The notes under the pieces: model-generated
The model's input: the letters and a program-made list of their open reading frames with translations, nothing else
Databases searched by the model: none
Told to the model about the DNA's origin: nothing
Made by a program: the position numbers and the translations under genes
Source of the DNA: RGIG7450 sp045633565
GTDB lineage: Bacteria; Bacillota; Clostridia; RUG12999
Assembly: GCA_045633565.1 (NCBI GenBank)
Contig: JAZQYO010000011.1
Span: 1 to 64,000, forward strand
Length of the DNA stretch: 64,000 nt
Direction of reading: 5' to 3'
Shown here: in pieces, positions 44,702-52,743 of the stretch
Layout of the letters: each line of letters starts with the position of its first letter
How positions within the stretch are numbered: the first letter of the stretch is position 1

Positions 44702-44720
44702 TAGATAAGGAGGCATATCA

Positions 44721-46262
44721 GTGAGCAAAAATGTTGCAATAGAGCTGAAAAATATCACCAAGAAGTTTGGCGAAAATTACGCAAATAAAAATGTTTGTCT
44801 TACTGCAAAACAGGGTGAGATTCTCTCCATTCTCGGTGAAAACGGAAGTGGTAAAACCACTCTTATGAATATGATCTCAGGTATTTACCATCCCGATGAA
44901 GGTCAGATTTTTATTGGTGGTGAGGAAGTTGTCATCCGTTCTCCAAAGGATGCGTTTGACAATAAAATCGGTATGATTCATCAACATTTTAAGCTTGTTG
45001 ATGTATTTACTGCAGCGGAAAATATTATTCTTGGTCTTGAGGACGAGGAAAAATTCAATGTCAAAACAGCGGCTAAACGTGTCAGTGCGATAGCTGAAAA
45101 GTACGGATTTGCGATAGATCCTATGAAAAAGGTTTACGAAATGTCCGTTTCCGAAAAGCAGACAGTTGAAATCATCCGTGTTTTATACCGTGGAGCCGAC
45201 ATTTTAATTCTTGACGAGCCAACAGCTGTACTGACTCCTCAGGAAACAAAAAAGCTTTTTAATGTTCTTCGTCGTATGCGTGATGACGGAAAAACAATCA
45301 TCATAATTACTCATAAACTTCACGAAGTTCTTTCCCTTTCGGACAGAGTATCCGTTCTCCGCAAGGGTGAATATGTAGGCACTGTAATAACCGCTGAAAC
45401 AAATGAAACTGAACTTACTGAAATGATGGTTGGCCAGAAAATCACTTTAAACATTGAACGTGATGAACCTCAAAATCCCGAGGACCGTCTGATGGTAAAA
45501 AATATAAACTGTTTTGACAGAGAGGGCGTGTCTGTTTTAAACGACATTTCTTTTACTGCAAAATCCGGTGAGATTTTAGGTATTGCAGGTATTGCGGGAA
45601 GCGGTCAGCGTGAGCTTTTAGAAGCCATTGCAGGTCTTCATCATTTATCGGACGGTCAGATTGAATATCTTGACCCTAAAACAGGTGAAATTGAAAATCT
45701 GCGTGACAAAACTCCTGTTGAAATCCGAGACATGGGTGTCCGCCTTGCATTTGTGCCCGAGGACAGACTTGGCATGGGACTGGTTGGAAACATGGACATC
45801 ATTGACAACATGATGCTCCGCAGTTACACCAAAGGCCATTCGGTGTTCCTTGAAAGAAAAGGTCCGAAAGACCTTGCAGACAAACTGATTGAACGTCTTG
45901 GAATTGTAACTCCCGGTGCGACAACTCCCGTCAGACGTCTTTCGGGCGGTAACGTTCAGAAGGTTCTGGTGGGCAGGGAAATTTCTTCTGCTCCCACTGT
46001 ACTTATGGCGGCTTATCCCGTTCGCGGACTTGACATTAACGCTTCTTACACAATATACAATCTTTTAAACGACCAGAAACGCAAAGGCGTTGCTGTAATC
46101 TTTGTGGGAGAAGACCTTGATGTTTTAATTGAGCTTTGCGACCGCATCATGGTTTTAAGCGGTGGCTTAATCAGCGGAATTGTAGATGCAAGACAGACCA
46201 CAAAGGAAGAAATCGGTCTTCTTATGACAAAATCACAAAAGGAGGCTTCTGAAAATGAATAA
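44721..46262 (+). CDS. BMP-type ABC transporter ATP-binding protein (two ATPase domains)
   Basis: 513 residues, GTG start with AAGGAGG. The first domain is complete: Walker A GENGSGKTT, Walker B ILILDEPTAVLTPQE, and a VSEKQTVEIIRVL signature region. The second domain (from about 255) has a degenerate Walker A (GIAGSGQRE), signature LSGGNVQKVLVGREI, and a Walker B lacking the usual DEP (LMAAYPVRGLD). This asymmetry is normal for YufO/RbsA-like proteins. It powers the nucleoside-type importer. Confidence 0.93.
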   Translation: MSKNVAIELKNITKKFGENYANKNVCLTAKQGEILSILGENGSGKTTLMNMISGIYHPDEGQIFIGGEEVVIRSPKDAFDNKIGMIHQHFKLVDVFTAAENIILGLEDEEKFNVKTAAKRVSAIAEKYGFAIDPMKKVYEMSVSEKQTVEIIRVLYRGADILILDEPTAVLTPQETKKLFNVLRRMRDDGKTIIIITHKLHEVLSLSDRVSVLRKGEYVGTVITAETNETELTEMMVGQKITLNIERDEPQNPEDRLMVKNINCFDREGVSVLNDISFTAKSGEILGIAGIAGSGQRELLEAIAGLHHLSDGQIEYLDPKTGEIENLRDKTPVEIRDMGVRLAFVPEDRLGMGLVGNMDIIDNMMLRSYTKGHSVFLERKGPKDLADKLIERLGIVTPGATTPVRRLSGGNVQKVLVGREISSAPTVLMAAYPVRGLDINASYTIYNLLNDQKRKGVAVIFVGEDLDVLIELCDRIMVLSGGLISGIVDARQTTKEEIGLLMTKSQKEASENE

Positions 46263-47373
46263 ACAAGAAAAGCACACTCATAATCACGAGCCTCTTGTTC
46301 AGCTTTCAAAAAGAAGTGACATGGCATGGCATAAATCCTGGTTTGTGAGGGCAATCGGTATACTTCTGGCACTACTTCTGTGCGGCCTTATAATTGTATT
46401 TTTAACAGGTTATAACCCCATTCAGGTTTATGTTGAAATGTTCAAAGGTTCCTTTGGTTCAACAAGAAAAATCTGGAATATGTTTCAGGAACTTGCAATG
46501 TTGCTTTGTATCTCACTTGCAGTTACTCCTGCATTTAAAATGAAATTCTGGAACATCGGTGCAGAGGGACAGACTCTTATAGGCGGTCTTGCTTCTGCGG
46601 CATGTATGATTTATTTCGGTGATAAACTGCCGGCATATCTTGTTCTTCCCATTACAGCTATTGCAAGTATTGCTGCAGGTCTTATCTGGGGTGTTATTCC
46701 GGCATATTTCAAATCAAAGTTTGACACCAATGAAACACTTTTCACATTAATGATGAACTATGTTGCAATGCAGCTTGTATCCTATTTTGTTATACTTTGG
46801 GAAAATCCGAAAAACTCAAGCAATGTAGGTATCATCAATATGAACACACATGGCGGATGGCTTCCTACACTTTTAAATCAGAAATATCTGCTTAATATTA
46901 TTGTAGTAGCCCTTATCACAGTTGTTGTGTACATATATCTCAAATACAGCAAACAGGGTTACGAAATTTCAGTTGTAGGTGAAAGCCAGAACACTGCGAG
47001 ATATATTGGAATAAACGTAAAAAAAGTAATTATCCGTACTATGGCAATTTCCGGTGCTCTTTGCGGCGTCGCAGGTTTCCTTTTGGTTGCCGGTACTGAC
47101 CATACAATAAACACCGCAATTGTAGGCGGTATGGGTTTTACAGCCATAATGGTATCCTGGCTTGCAAAATTCAACCCCGCTTTTATGGTGCTCACCTCCT
47201 TCCTGATTGTATTTTTAGACAGAGGTGCAGGCGAAATTGCGACCGTATTCCAGCTTAACGAAAGTATTGCTGATATCATCACCGGTATAATTTTATTCTT
47301 TATAATCGGTAGTGAATTCTTTGTACAGTATAAACTAAATTTCAGAAGAAAACATAAGGAGGAGGTTAAATAA
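46255..47373 (+). CDS. BMP-type ABC transporter permease 1 (YufP-like)
   Basis: 372 residues with a cytoplasmic His-rich N terminus (EKHTHNHEPL) and about ten membrane helices. GAEGQTLIGGLASAACMI and the conserved NE...MMNYVA region mark the BPD_transp_2 family, as does SVVGESQNTARYIGINVKKV. It forms the membrane channel with the next gene product. It overlaps the ATPase gene by 8 bp. Confidence 0.92.
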   Translation: MNKQEKHTHNHEPLVQLSKRSDMAWHKSWFVRAIGILLALLLCGLIIVFLTGYNPIQVYVEMFKGSFGSTRKIWNMFQELAMLLCISLAVTPAFKMKFWNIGAEGQTLIGGLASAACMIYFGDKLPAYLVLPITAIASIAAGLIWGVIPAYFKSKFDTNETLFTLMMNYVAMQLVSYFVILWENPKNSSNVGIINMNTHGGWLPTLLNQKYLLNIIVVALITVVVYIYLKYSKQGYEISVVGESQNTARYIGINVKKVIIRTMAISGALCGVAGFLLVAGTDHTINTAIVGGMGFTAIMVSWLAKFNPAFMVLTSFLIVFLDRGAGEIATVFQLNESIADIITGIILFFIIGSEFFVQYKLNFRRKHKEEVK

Positions 47374-48347
47374 TGTTTGCAACAATTATTAATAAAGCAA
47401 TCGTTCAGGGTATTCCACTCCTCTTTGGTTCAACAGGTGAAATAATCACCGAAAAATCAGGCAACCTCAATCTTGGTATTCCGGGAATAATGTATGTTGG
47501 CGGAAGTGCAGGAATTATCGGCGCATATCTCTATGAACACTATGTAGATGTTCCCCATCCCGCTTTATGCATTATTATTCCTCTTTTATGTTCTCTTATA
47601 GGTTCAGGACTGCTCGCTCTGATTTACAGCTTTTTAACAATTACACTGCGTGCCAATCAGAATGTAACCGGTCTTGCTCTCACAACTTTTGGTGTTGGGT
47701 TTGGAGACTTTTTTGGCGGCTCACTTACTCAGCTTGTGGCAGGTGGCGGTAATATTTCCGTTAAAACCAGTGCTGACTGCTTTAAACAAACTCTGCCGTT
47801 TGCAAAAAATCTTGGCTGGTTTGGTGAAATTTTCTTAAATTATGGTTTTTTAGTTTACGTTGCCATATTTATTGCCATTGTGGCTACCTGGTTTTTAAAC
47901 CGTACTCGCACAGGTCTGCACTTAAGAGCTGTCGGGGAAAATCCGGCAACTGCCGATGCAGCGGGTATAAACGTTACAAAATATAAATACCTCGCTACCG
48001 TTATTGGTGGTATGATAGCAGGTCTAGGCGGATTTTATTTTATTATGGACTACACCGGCGGTTCATGGACAAACGGAGGTTTTGGCGACAGAGGATGGCT
48101 TGCAATTGCACTTGTAATTTTCGCACTCTGGAAACCAAGCTTCAGTATTTTAGGTTCAATAATTTTCGGCGGACTTTATATTGCCTACAACTACATATCG
48201 GGAATTGGCAGAAGTTCTGTTGCACTCTTTAATATGCTCCCATACATTGTAACTATCGTAGTGCTTATTTTCACAAGCATACGCAACAAAAAAGAAAATC
48301 AGCCTCCGCAGAGTCTGGGTCTTGCATATTTCCGCGAAGAACGATAA
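47373..48347 (+). CDS. BMP-type ABC transporter permease 2 (YufQ-like)
   Basis: 324 residues, BPD_transp_2 family. The N-terminal GIPLLFGSTGEIITEKSGNLNLGIPG is diagnostic of this permease type, and LRAVGENPATADAAGINVTKYK is the ATPase-contact loop. About eight membrane helices. It starts at the last base of permease 1. The ligand is probably a nucleoside, judged only from the family. Confidence 0.92.
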   Translation: MFATIINKAIVQGIPLLFGSTGEIITEKSGNLNLGIPGIMYVGGSAGIIGAYLYEHYVDVPHPALCIIIPLLCSLIGSGLLALIYSFLTITLRANQNVTGLALTTFGVGFGDFFGGSLTQLVAGGGNISVKTSADCFKQTLPFAKNLGWFGEIFLNYGFLVYVAIFIAIVATWFLNRTRTGLHLRAVGENPATADAAGINVTKYKYLATVIGGMIAGLGGFYFIMDYTGGSWTNGGFGDRGWLAIALVIFALWKPSFSILGSIIFGGLYIAYNYISGIGRSSVALFNMLPYIVTIVVLIFTSIRNKKENQPPQSLGLAYFREER

Positions 48348-48354
48348 AAAATGC

Positions 48355-48383
48355 TTGACAAACCAAACAAATAGCAGTATAAT
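48355..48383 (+). promoter_or_regulatory. Consensus promoter of the aromatic amino-acid operon
   Basis: TTGACA (48355-48360), 17 bp, TATAAT (48378-48383): a perfect SigA promoter. Transcription should begin near 48390, giving a leader of about 200 nt. Confidence 0.92.
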
Positions 48384-48414
48384 AACTTTAATGATTTTTT
48401 AAGGAGAAGGCAAA

Positions 48415-48507
48415 ATGGCTGCAACATTATTTTTCAGCAACTATTTTTATTACTTTTTCTACCGCTTTTTTATTGATGCCGGTAGTAATTTGTGTTGCGA
48501 AAAATAA
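48415..48507 (+). CDS. Phe/Tyr-rich leader peptide of the aromatic operon
   Basis: A 30-codon ORF that is too short for standard gene finding. An AAGGAG site at 48401-48406 is 8 bases before the ATG. The product is MAATLFFSNYFYYFFYRFFI followed by DAGSNLCCEK. Codons 6-19 contain seven Phe and four Tyr, the two end products of the operon downstream. It ends 36 bp before a strong terminator. The pattern is that of attenuation leader peptides such as PheL. No independent function is expected. An overlapping frame is also hydrophobic but lacks a start codon. Confidence 0.85.
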   Translation: MAATLFFSNYFYYFFYRFFIDAGSNLCCEK

Positions 48508-48572
48508 AAAACAGTCGGGCTTATCCAAATAAGAATGTTTTTTAGCTGCACAGATTACTGTGCAGCTTTTTT
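48421..48572 (+). promoter_or_regulatory. Ribosome-mediated transcription attenuator
   Basis: Alternative pairings are seen. Region 1 (GCAACA, 48421-48426) can pair with TGTTGC at 48493-48498. Region 2 (48487-48498) can pair with region 3 (48545-48556) over 12 nt with two G-U pairs and one mismatch, an antiterminator. Regions 3 and 4 (48544-48553 with 48558-48567) form the terminator. A ribosome stalled on the Phe/Tyr codons would cover region 1 and free region 2; one reaching the stop codon would cover region 2 and allow termination. The fold is inferred by hand. Confidence 0.78.
48544..48572 (+). terminator. Leader terminator upstream of aroF
   Basis: The 10-bp stem AGCTGCACAG/CTGTGCAGCT with an ATTA loop is followed by a T-run, 20 bp before the aroF start codon. 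It lies after a promoter and before the operon, so it is an attenuator. Confidence 0.9.
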
Positions 48573-48592
48573 AGTTTAAAGGAGAGATTAAT

Positions 48593-49597
48593 ATGATAGC
48601 CGTAGTAAAATCAAATGCAACCGCAGAACAGAAAAACAACCTCATAAACTGGCTTAAAGGTCAGAATATTGAAGTTCACATATCCGAGGGCGAGGAATAT
48701 ACTGTTCTCGGTCTTGTTGGTGATACAAGTAAAATTGATATGGAACTCATTGGCAGTCTTGACATTGTGGATTCTGTAAAGAGAGTTTCTGAGCCTTTCA
48801 AACAGTGTAACAGAAAATTCCATCCGGAAGACACTGTTGTTGACGTGAGCGGCGTAAAAATCGGTGGCGGCAATTTTGCCATAATTGCAGGCCCTTGCTC
48901 GGTTGAATCAAGAGAACAGATGATTTCTGTTGCAAACAGCGTTAAAGCTTCCGGAGCCACAATCCTGCGAGGAGGTGCTTTCAAGCCCCGTACTTCCCCT
49001 TACGATTTCCAGGGCCTTAAAGCAGACGGTATTGAACTTTTGTACGAAGCAAAAAAGGAAACAGGACTTCCTTTCTGTACCGAAATAATGAATGCCAACC
49101 ACCTCCCACTCTTCGAACATGCAGATATTATTCAGGTTGGTGCAAGAAATATGCAGAACTTTGACCTTTTAAAAGAGCTTGGCAAAACAAACAAGCCTAT
49201 TCTTTTAAAAAGAGGTCTCGCAAATACACTTAAAGAATTTTTAATGAGTGCAGAATATATTATGTCCGAAGGTAATCAGAATGTTATTTTATGCGAGCGT
49301 GGTATAAGAACATTTGAAACCTACACAAGAAACACTCTTGACCTTTCAGCTGTTCCCATGCTCAGAGAACTGACTCATCTGCCCATAGTTATTGACCCAA
49401 GCCACGCTACAGGTGTTGCAAAACTTGTAAAACCCATGGCTATGGCAGCAGTTGCGGCAGGTGCCGACGGTCTTATGATAGAAGTTCATAACGATCCCAT
49501 TCACGCTCTTTGCGATGGTGCTCAGTCGCTTACTCCCGAGCAGTTTGACGATGTCGCAAAGCGTGTAGCAAAAATACGTGAGGTGGTAACGGGATGA
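48593..49597 (+). CDS. aroF: 3-deoxy-7-phosphoheptulonate synthase (type I, regulated form)
   Basis: 334 residues. The first 75 or so form the ferredoxin-like regulatory domain known from Thermotoga-type DAHP synthase, where Tyr or Phe bind. The barrel follows with FAIIAGPCSVESREQM, LRGGAFKPRTSPYDFQGL, VGARNMQNFDLLKELG, ILLKRG and VIDPSHATG. It condenses PEP with erythrose 4-phosphate to open the shikimate pathway. Strong AAAGGAG site just after the leader terminator. Likely controlled twice: by attenuation and by feedback. Confidence 0.96.
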   Translation: MIAVVKSNATAEQKNNLINWLKGQNIEVHISEGEEYTVLGLVGDTSKIDMELIGSLDIVDSVKRVSEPFKQCNRKFHPEDTVVDVSGVKIGGGNFAIIAGPCSVESREQMISVANSVKASGATILRGGAFKPRTSPYDFQGLKADGIELLYEAKKETGLPFCTEIMNANHLPLFEHADIIQVGARNMQNFDLLKELGKTNKPILLKRGLANTLKEFLMSAEYIMSEGNQNVILCERGIRTFETYTRNTLDLSAVPMLRELTHLPIVIDPSHATGVAKLVKPMAMAAVAAGADGLMIEVHNDPIHALCDGAQSLTPEQFDDVAKRVAKIREVVTG

Positions 49598-50427
49598 TTA
49601 TCGGCATAGCAGGTCTTGGCCTGATAGGCGGTTCGCTTGCAAAAGCATATAAAAGAAATGAAAACTGCCGTGTTCTCGGCTATGACCTTGACAGTTCAGT
49701 CAATGACTTTGCTATTCTTTCTGAAGCCATTGACGAAAAACTTACTCCTGAAAACATAAAAACATGTGACCTTGTTTTAGTTGCTATATACCCTGCCGGC
49801 GCAGCAGAATATCTGAAGGAAAATGCACCTCTGTTTTCTAAAGACACAGTTGTTATGGACTGTGTGGGCATAAAGGATTCCATTTGCCGGGTGGGTTTTG
49901 AGCTTGCGAAAGAATATGGATTTACTTTTGTTGGGGGTCATCCTATGGCAGGAACTCAAAATGGCGGTCTGAAATATGCCCGTGAGGATTTGTTTGACGA
50001 TGCTCCCATGGTAATTGTTCCGCCAAAATATGACGATATAGGGTTTTTGGATAAGATAAAAAATCTCCTTGCCCCTGTGCGATTTGGCAGTATTTCTGTT
50101 ACCACTGCCGAGGAGCATGACAGGGTAATAGCCTTTACTTCTCAGCTTGCACACGTTGTATCAAATGCGTATATTAAAAGTCCCACAGCGCTCAGCCATA
50201 AAGGTGTTTCTGCGGGAAGCTATAAGGATTTAACAAGGGTTGCATGGCTCAATCCCGAAATGTGGGCGGACCTGTTTTTGGGCAATAGCCAGCATCTTGC
50301 AGGGGAAATTGATTTTCTTATAAATTCTTTGACTGAATACAAAAAAGCCATTGAAGAATGTGACAGACAGACTCTTATTAAACTACTTGACGAGGGCAGA
50401 AAAAGGAAAAAGGAGGTTGACGGATAA
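49594..50427 (+). CDS. tyrA: Prephenate dehydrogenase
   Basis: 277 residues. The Rossmann motif IIGIAGLGLIGGSLAKAY begins at residue 1. FVGGHPMAGTQNGGL contains the catalytic His region and AFTSQLAHVVSNAY another TyrA block. It converts prephenate to 4-hydroxyphenylpyruvate for tyrosine. There is no C-terminal ACT domain, so feedback control must come through other steps. The ATG overlaps the aroF stop by 4 bp. Confidence 0.95.
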   Translation: MIIGIAGLGLIGGSLAKAYKRNENCRVLGYDLDSSVNDFAILSEAIDEKLTPENIKTCDLVLVAIYPAGAAEYLKENAPLFSKDTVVMDCVGIKDSICRVGFELAKEYGFTFVGGHPMAGTQNGGLKYAREDLFDDAPMVIVPPKYDDIGFLDKIKNLLAPVRFGSISVTTAEEHDRVIAFTSQLAHVVSNAYIKSPTALSHKGVSAGSYKDLTRVAWLNPEMWADLFLGNSQHLAGEIDFLINSLTEYKKAIEECDRQTLIKLLDEGRKRKKEVDG

Positions 50428-51476
50428 TGAAAACCGTTACCGTAGATGCCTCAAAAAAATATAACATTTATATAGGTGAAAACATTTTTCAAAATATTAC
50501 AGAGTATTTATCCGGGGTTTTTCCTAAAGGTAAAATATGCGTTGTTACTGACGATATCGTAGACGGATTGTACGGTGACAGGCTGATGGAACTGCTGGCC
50601 GGTAAATATGAAACAGAAAAATTTGTGATTGAGCATGGTGAAAAGAGCAAAAACATCAGCACCTACGCTTCCCTGCTCAATTTTCTCGCAGAAAAAAAAC
50701 TTACTCGTTCAGACGCTATAATAGCTTTTGGCGGTGGCGTAGTGGGCGACCTTGCAGGATTTGCCGCCGCAACCTATCTCCGTGGCATCAAATATCTGCA
50801 GATTCCCACCACTCTCCTTGCTATGGTGGACTCGTCTGTGGGCGGTAAAACCGCAATCGACCTTGATGCAGGCAAAAATTTGTGTGGTACTTTTTATCAG
50901 CCGGACATTGTAATCTGCGATTATAAGCTGACCGAAACCCTGTCAGACGAAATTTTTGCTGACGGTTGCGCTGAAATTGTAAAATATTCTCTCATCCGCG
51001 ATTATGACTTATTCTGTCATCTCTCGGAAAAAGGCAAAAATTTTGACCGTGAATATGTAATTTCCCGCTGTGTTCAGCTTAAAAGCGATATTGTTGCAGA
51101 AGACGAGTTTGACGGTGGTGTCCGCCAACTTTTAAACTACGGGCATACCGTCGGCCATGCTATTGAAGCACTCAGTAATTTTGGTTTAACACACGGCAGT
51201 GCGGTAGCCGTAGGTATGGCAATTATCGCAAGAACCTGTGCCGATAAGGGCCTTTGTCCTTCAGTCTGTGTTGAGGACACTGTAAATCTTATTCAAAAGT
51301 TTAATCTGCCGACAAAAACCGGGTTTAACTCGGGGGAAATTGCGTCGGTAATAGAAAATGATAAAAAACGCAAAGGCAGAACAATAACACTTGTTGTTCC
51401 CCAATCAACCGGCAAATGTATTCTTAGGAAAATTCCGATAGAAGAAACAAAAGATTTTATTGCGGCAGGGCTTTAA
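50427..51476 (+). CDS. aroB: 3-dehydroquinate synthase
   Basis: 349 residues. NAD- and zinc-binding motifs: EHGEKSKNISTYASLL, IAFGGGVVGDLAGFAAATYLRG, QIPTTLLAMVDSSVGGKTAIDL, GCAEIVKYSLI, LNYGHTVGHAIEALS and LTHGSAVAVGM. All zinc ligands (Glu, two His) appear present. Second shikimate-pathway step. It overlaps tyrA by one base. Confidence 0.97.
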   Translation: MKTVTVDASKKYNIYIGENIFQNITEYLSGVFPKGKICVVTDDIVDGLYGDRLMELLAGKYETEKFVIEHGEKSKNISTYASLLNFLAEKKLTRSDAIIAFGGGVVGDLAGFAAATYLRGIKYLQIPTTLLAMVDSSVGGKTAIDLDAGKNLCGTFYQPDIVICDYKLTETLSDEIFADGCAEIVKYSLIRDYDLFCHLSEKGKNFDREYVISRCVQLKSDIVAEDEFDGGVRQLLNYGHTVGHAIEALSNFGLTHGSAVAVGMAIIARTCADKGLCPSVCVEDTVNLIQKFNLPTKTGFNSGEIASVIENDKKRKGRTITLVVPQSTGKCILRKIPIEETKDFIAAGL

Positions 51477-51497
51477 TCCTTCGCAGAAAGGCATTTT

Positions 51498-52724
51498 ATG
51501 AAAGTAACCATAACCCCTTCAGAGCTTAGCGGGCAGATTGCTGCAAGAGCTTCAAAATCCCAGGCGCACAGGCAGCTTATTTGTGCGGCGCTATCTGATA
51601 CTCCCTGCACGATATATTGCGACAGCCTGTCTGAGGATATTCTTGCAACTGCAGACTGCCTTAATGCATTGGGCGCAGAAATTAAATATTCTGACGGCAG
51701 TTTTTCCGTCAATCCGATAACCGTGCCACTTGAAGGCACGTTGCTGGATTGTCGCGAAAGCGGTTCAACCCTCCGCTTTATGGTAAGTGTTGTAGCTGCG
51801 CTTGGTGCAAATTCCACATTTAAAATGTCCGGCAGGCTCGCGGAAAGACCTCTCTCTCCTCTTGCTGAAGAACTTGAGGCTCACGGAATTAAGCTTTCAA
51901 GACCTACTGACGATACTTTGAAAGTGGAAGGAAAACTCACCGGCGGTAACTTTACGTTAGATGGCAGCGTTTCCTCTCAGTTTGTAAGCGGACTTTTGTT
52001 TGCACTTCCCCTTTTAAAAGAAGAAAGCTCTGTTACTCTGACGGGTGATGTTCAGTCAGTGGACTATATAACTATGACGGTCCGGGCAATAAAAAGCTTT
52101 GGTGTTGAACTTGACTACAAAGATAATACATACACGATAAAAACCGGTAGTTACCACGCAGACAGCGAGTATTTTGTTGAGGGTGACTGGTCAAATGGTG
52201 CATTCTGGATTTGCGCCGGAAGGCTTACAGGAGGCAGAATAGTTTGCACAAATCTTGATGCTGGTTCGCCACAAGGCGATAAAGAAATTGCCCAAATTGC
52301 ATCAGCGCTTACCGAAAACGGTCTTTCATATATTGAAATTGACGCATCAAACATTCCCGACCTTGTTCCGGTAATCTGTGTTACTGCATCAGCTACTGAC
52401 GGTGCGGTTACCGTTATTAAAAATGCAGGTAGGCTACGCATTAAGGAAAGCGACCGCATAAAGTCCACCGCAGAACTTATAAACAATCTCGGCGGCAAAG
52501 CTGAGGAAACGGATGACGGACTTATAATAACCGGCGTAGGAAAGTTTTCCGGTGGGAAAATTGATAGTTTTAACGACCACCGCATTGCCATGAGTGGGGC
52601 TATAGCTTCTCTTATTTCAGACGGCGTGGTAGAAATCGCCGGTGCTGAGGCAGTTAATAAGTCTTACCCCTCTTTCTGGGAGGATTTTAAAGCTCTCGGT
52701 GGAAAAATTACAGTAGAAAACTAA
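51498..52724 (+). CDS. aroA: 3-phosphoshikimate 1-carboxyvinyltransferase (EPSP synthase)
   Basis: 408 residues, slightly short for the family (about 425). The core motifs are present: ASKSQAHRQLICAAL near the N terminus, LDCRESGSTLRFMV, GSVSSQFVSGLLFALPLL, RIKESDRIKSTAELI and FNDHRIAMSGAIASL. It transfers enolpyruvyl from PEP to shikimate 3-phosphate. The first PEP-site segment reads RASKSQAHR where SGSKSISNR-like sequence is usual. It lies 21 bp after aroB. Confidence 0.95.
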   Translation: MKVTITPSELSGQIAARASKSQAHRQLICAALSDTPCTIYCDSLSEDILATADCLNALGAEIKYSDGSFSVNPITVPLEGTLLDCRESGSTLRFMVSVVAALGANSTFKMSGRLAERPLSPLAEELEAHGIKLSRPTDDTLKVEGKLTGGNFTLDGSVSSQFVSGLLFALPLLKEESSVTLTGDVQSVDYITMTVRAIKSFGVELDYKDNTYTIKTGSYHADSEYFVEGDWSNGAFWICAGRLTGGRIVCTNLDAGSPQGDKEIAQIASALTENGLSYIEIDASNIPDLVPVICVTASATDGAVTVIKNAGRLRIKESDRIKSTAELINNLGGKAEETDDGLIITGVGKFSGGKIDSFNDHRIAMSGAIASLISDGVVEIAGAEAVNKSYPSFWEDFKALGGKITVEN

Positions 52725-52743
52725 CGAAAGGCAGGCTTAAAAT

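Larger units (their letters stand above)
44389..44720 (+). other. 332-bp repeat and hairpin spacer in the BMP operon
   Basis: This contains the three 69-bp repeats, then two strong hairpins (44620-44658 and 44659-44701), then the ribosome binding site of the ATPase gene. No promoter was recognised inside and no gene is supported. Confidence 0.75.

Noticed and set aside
48419..48532. Alternative small membrane-protein frame in the aromatic leader
   Set aside because: No usable start codon at correct spacing from AAGGAG; the Phe/Tyr frame has ATG, spacing and regulatory logic.
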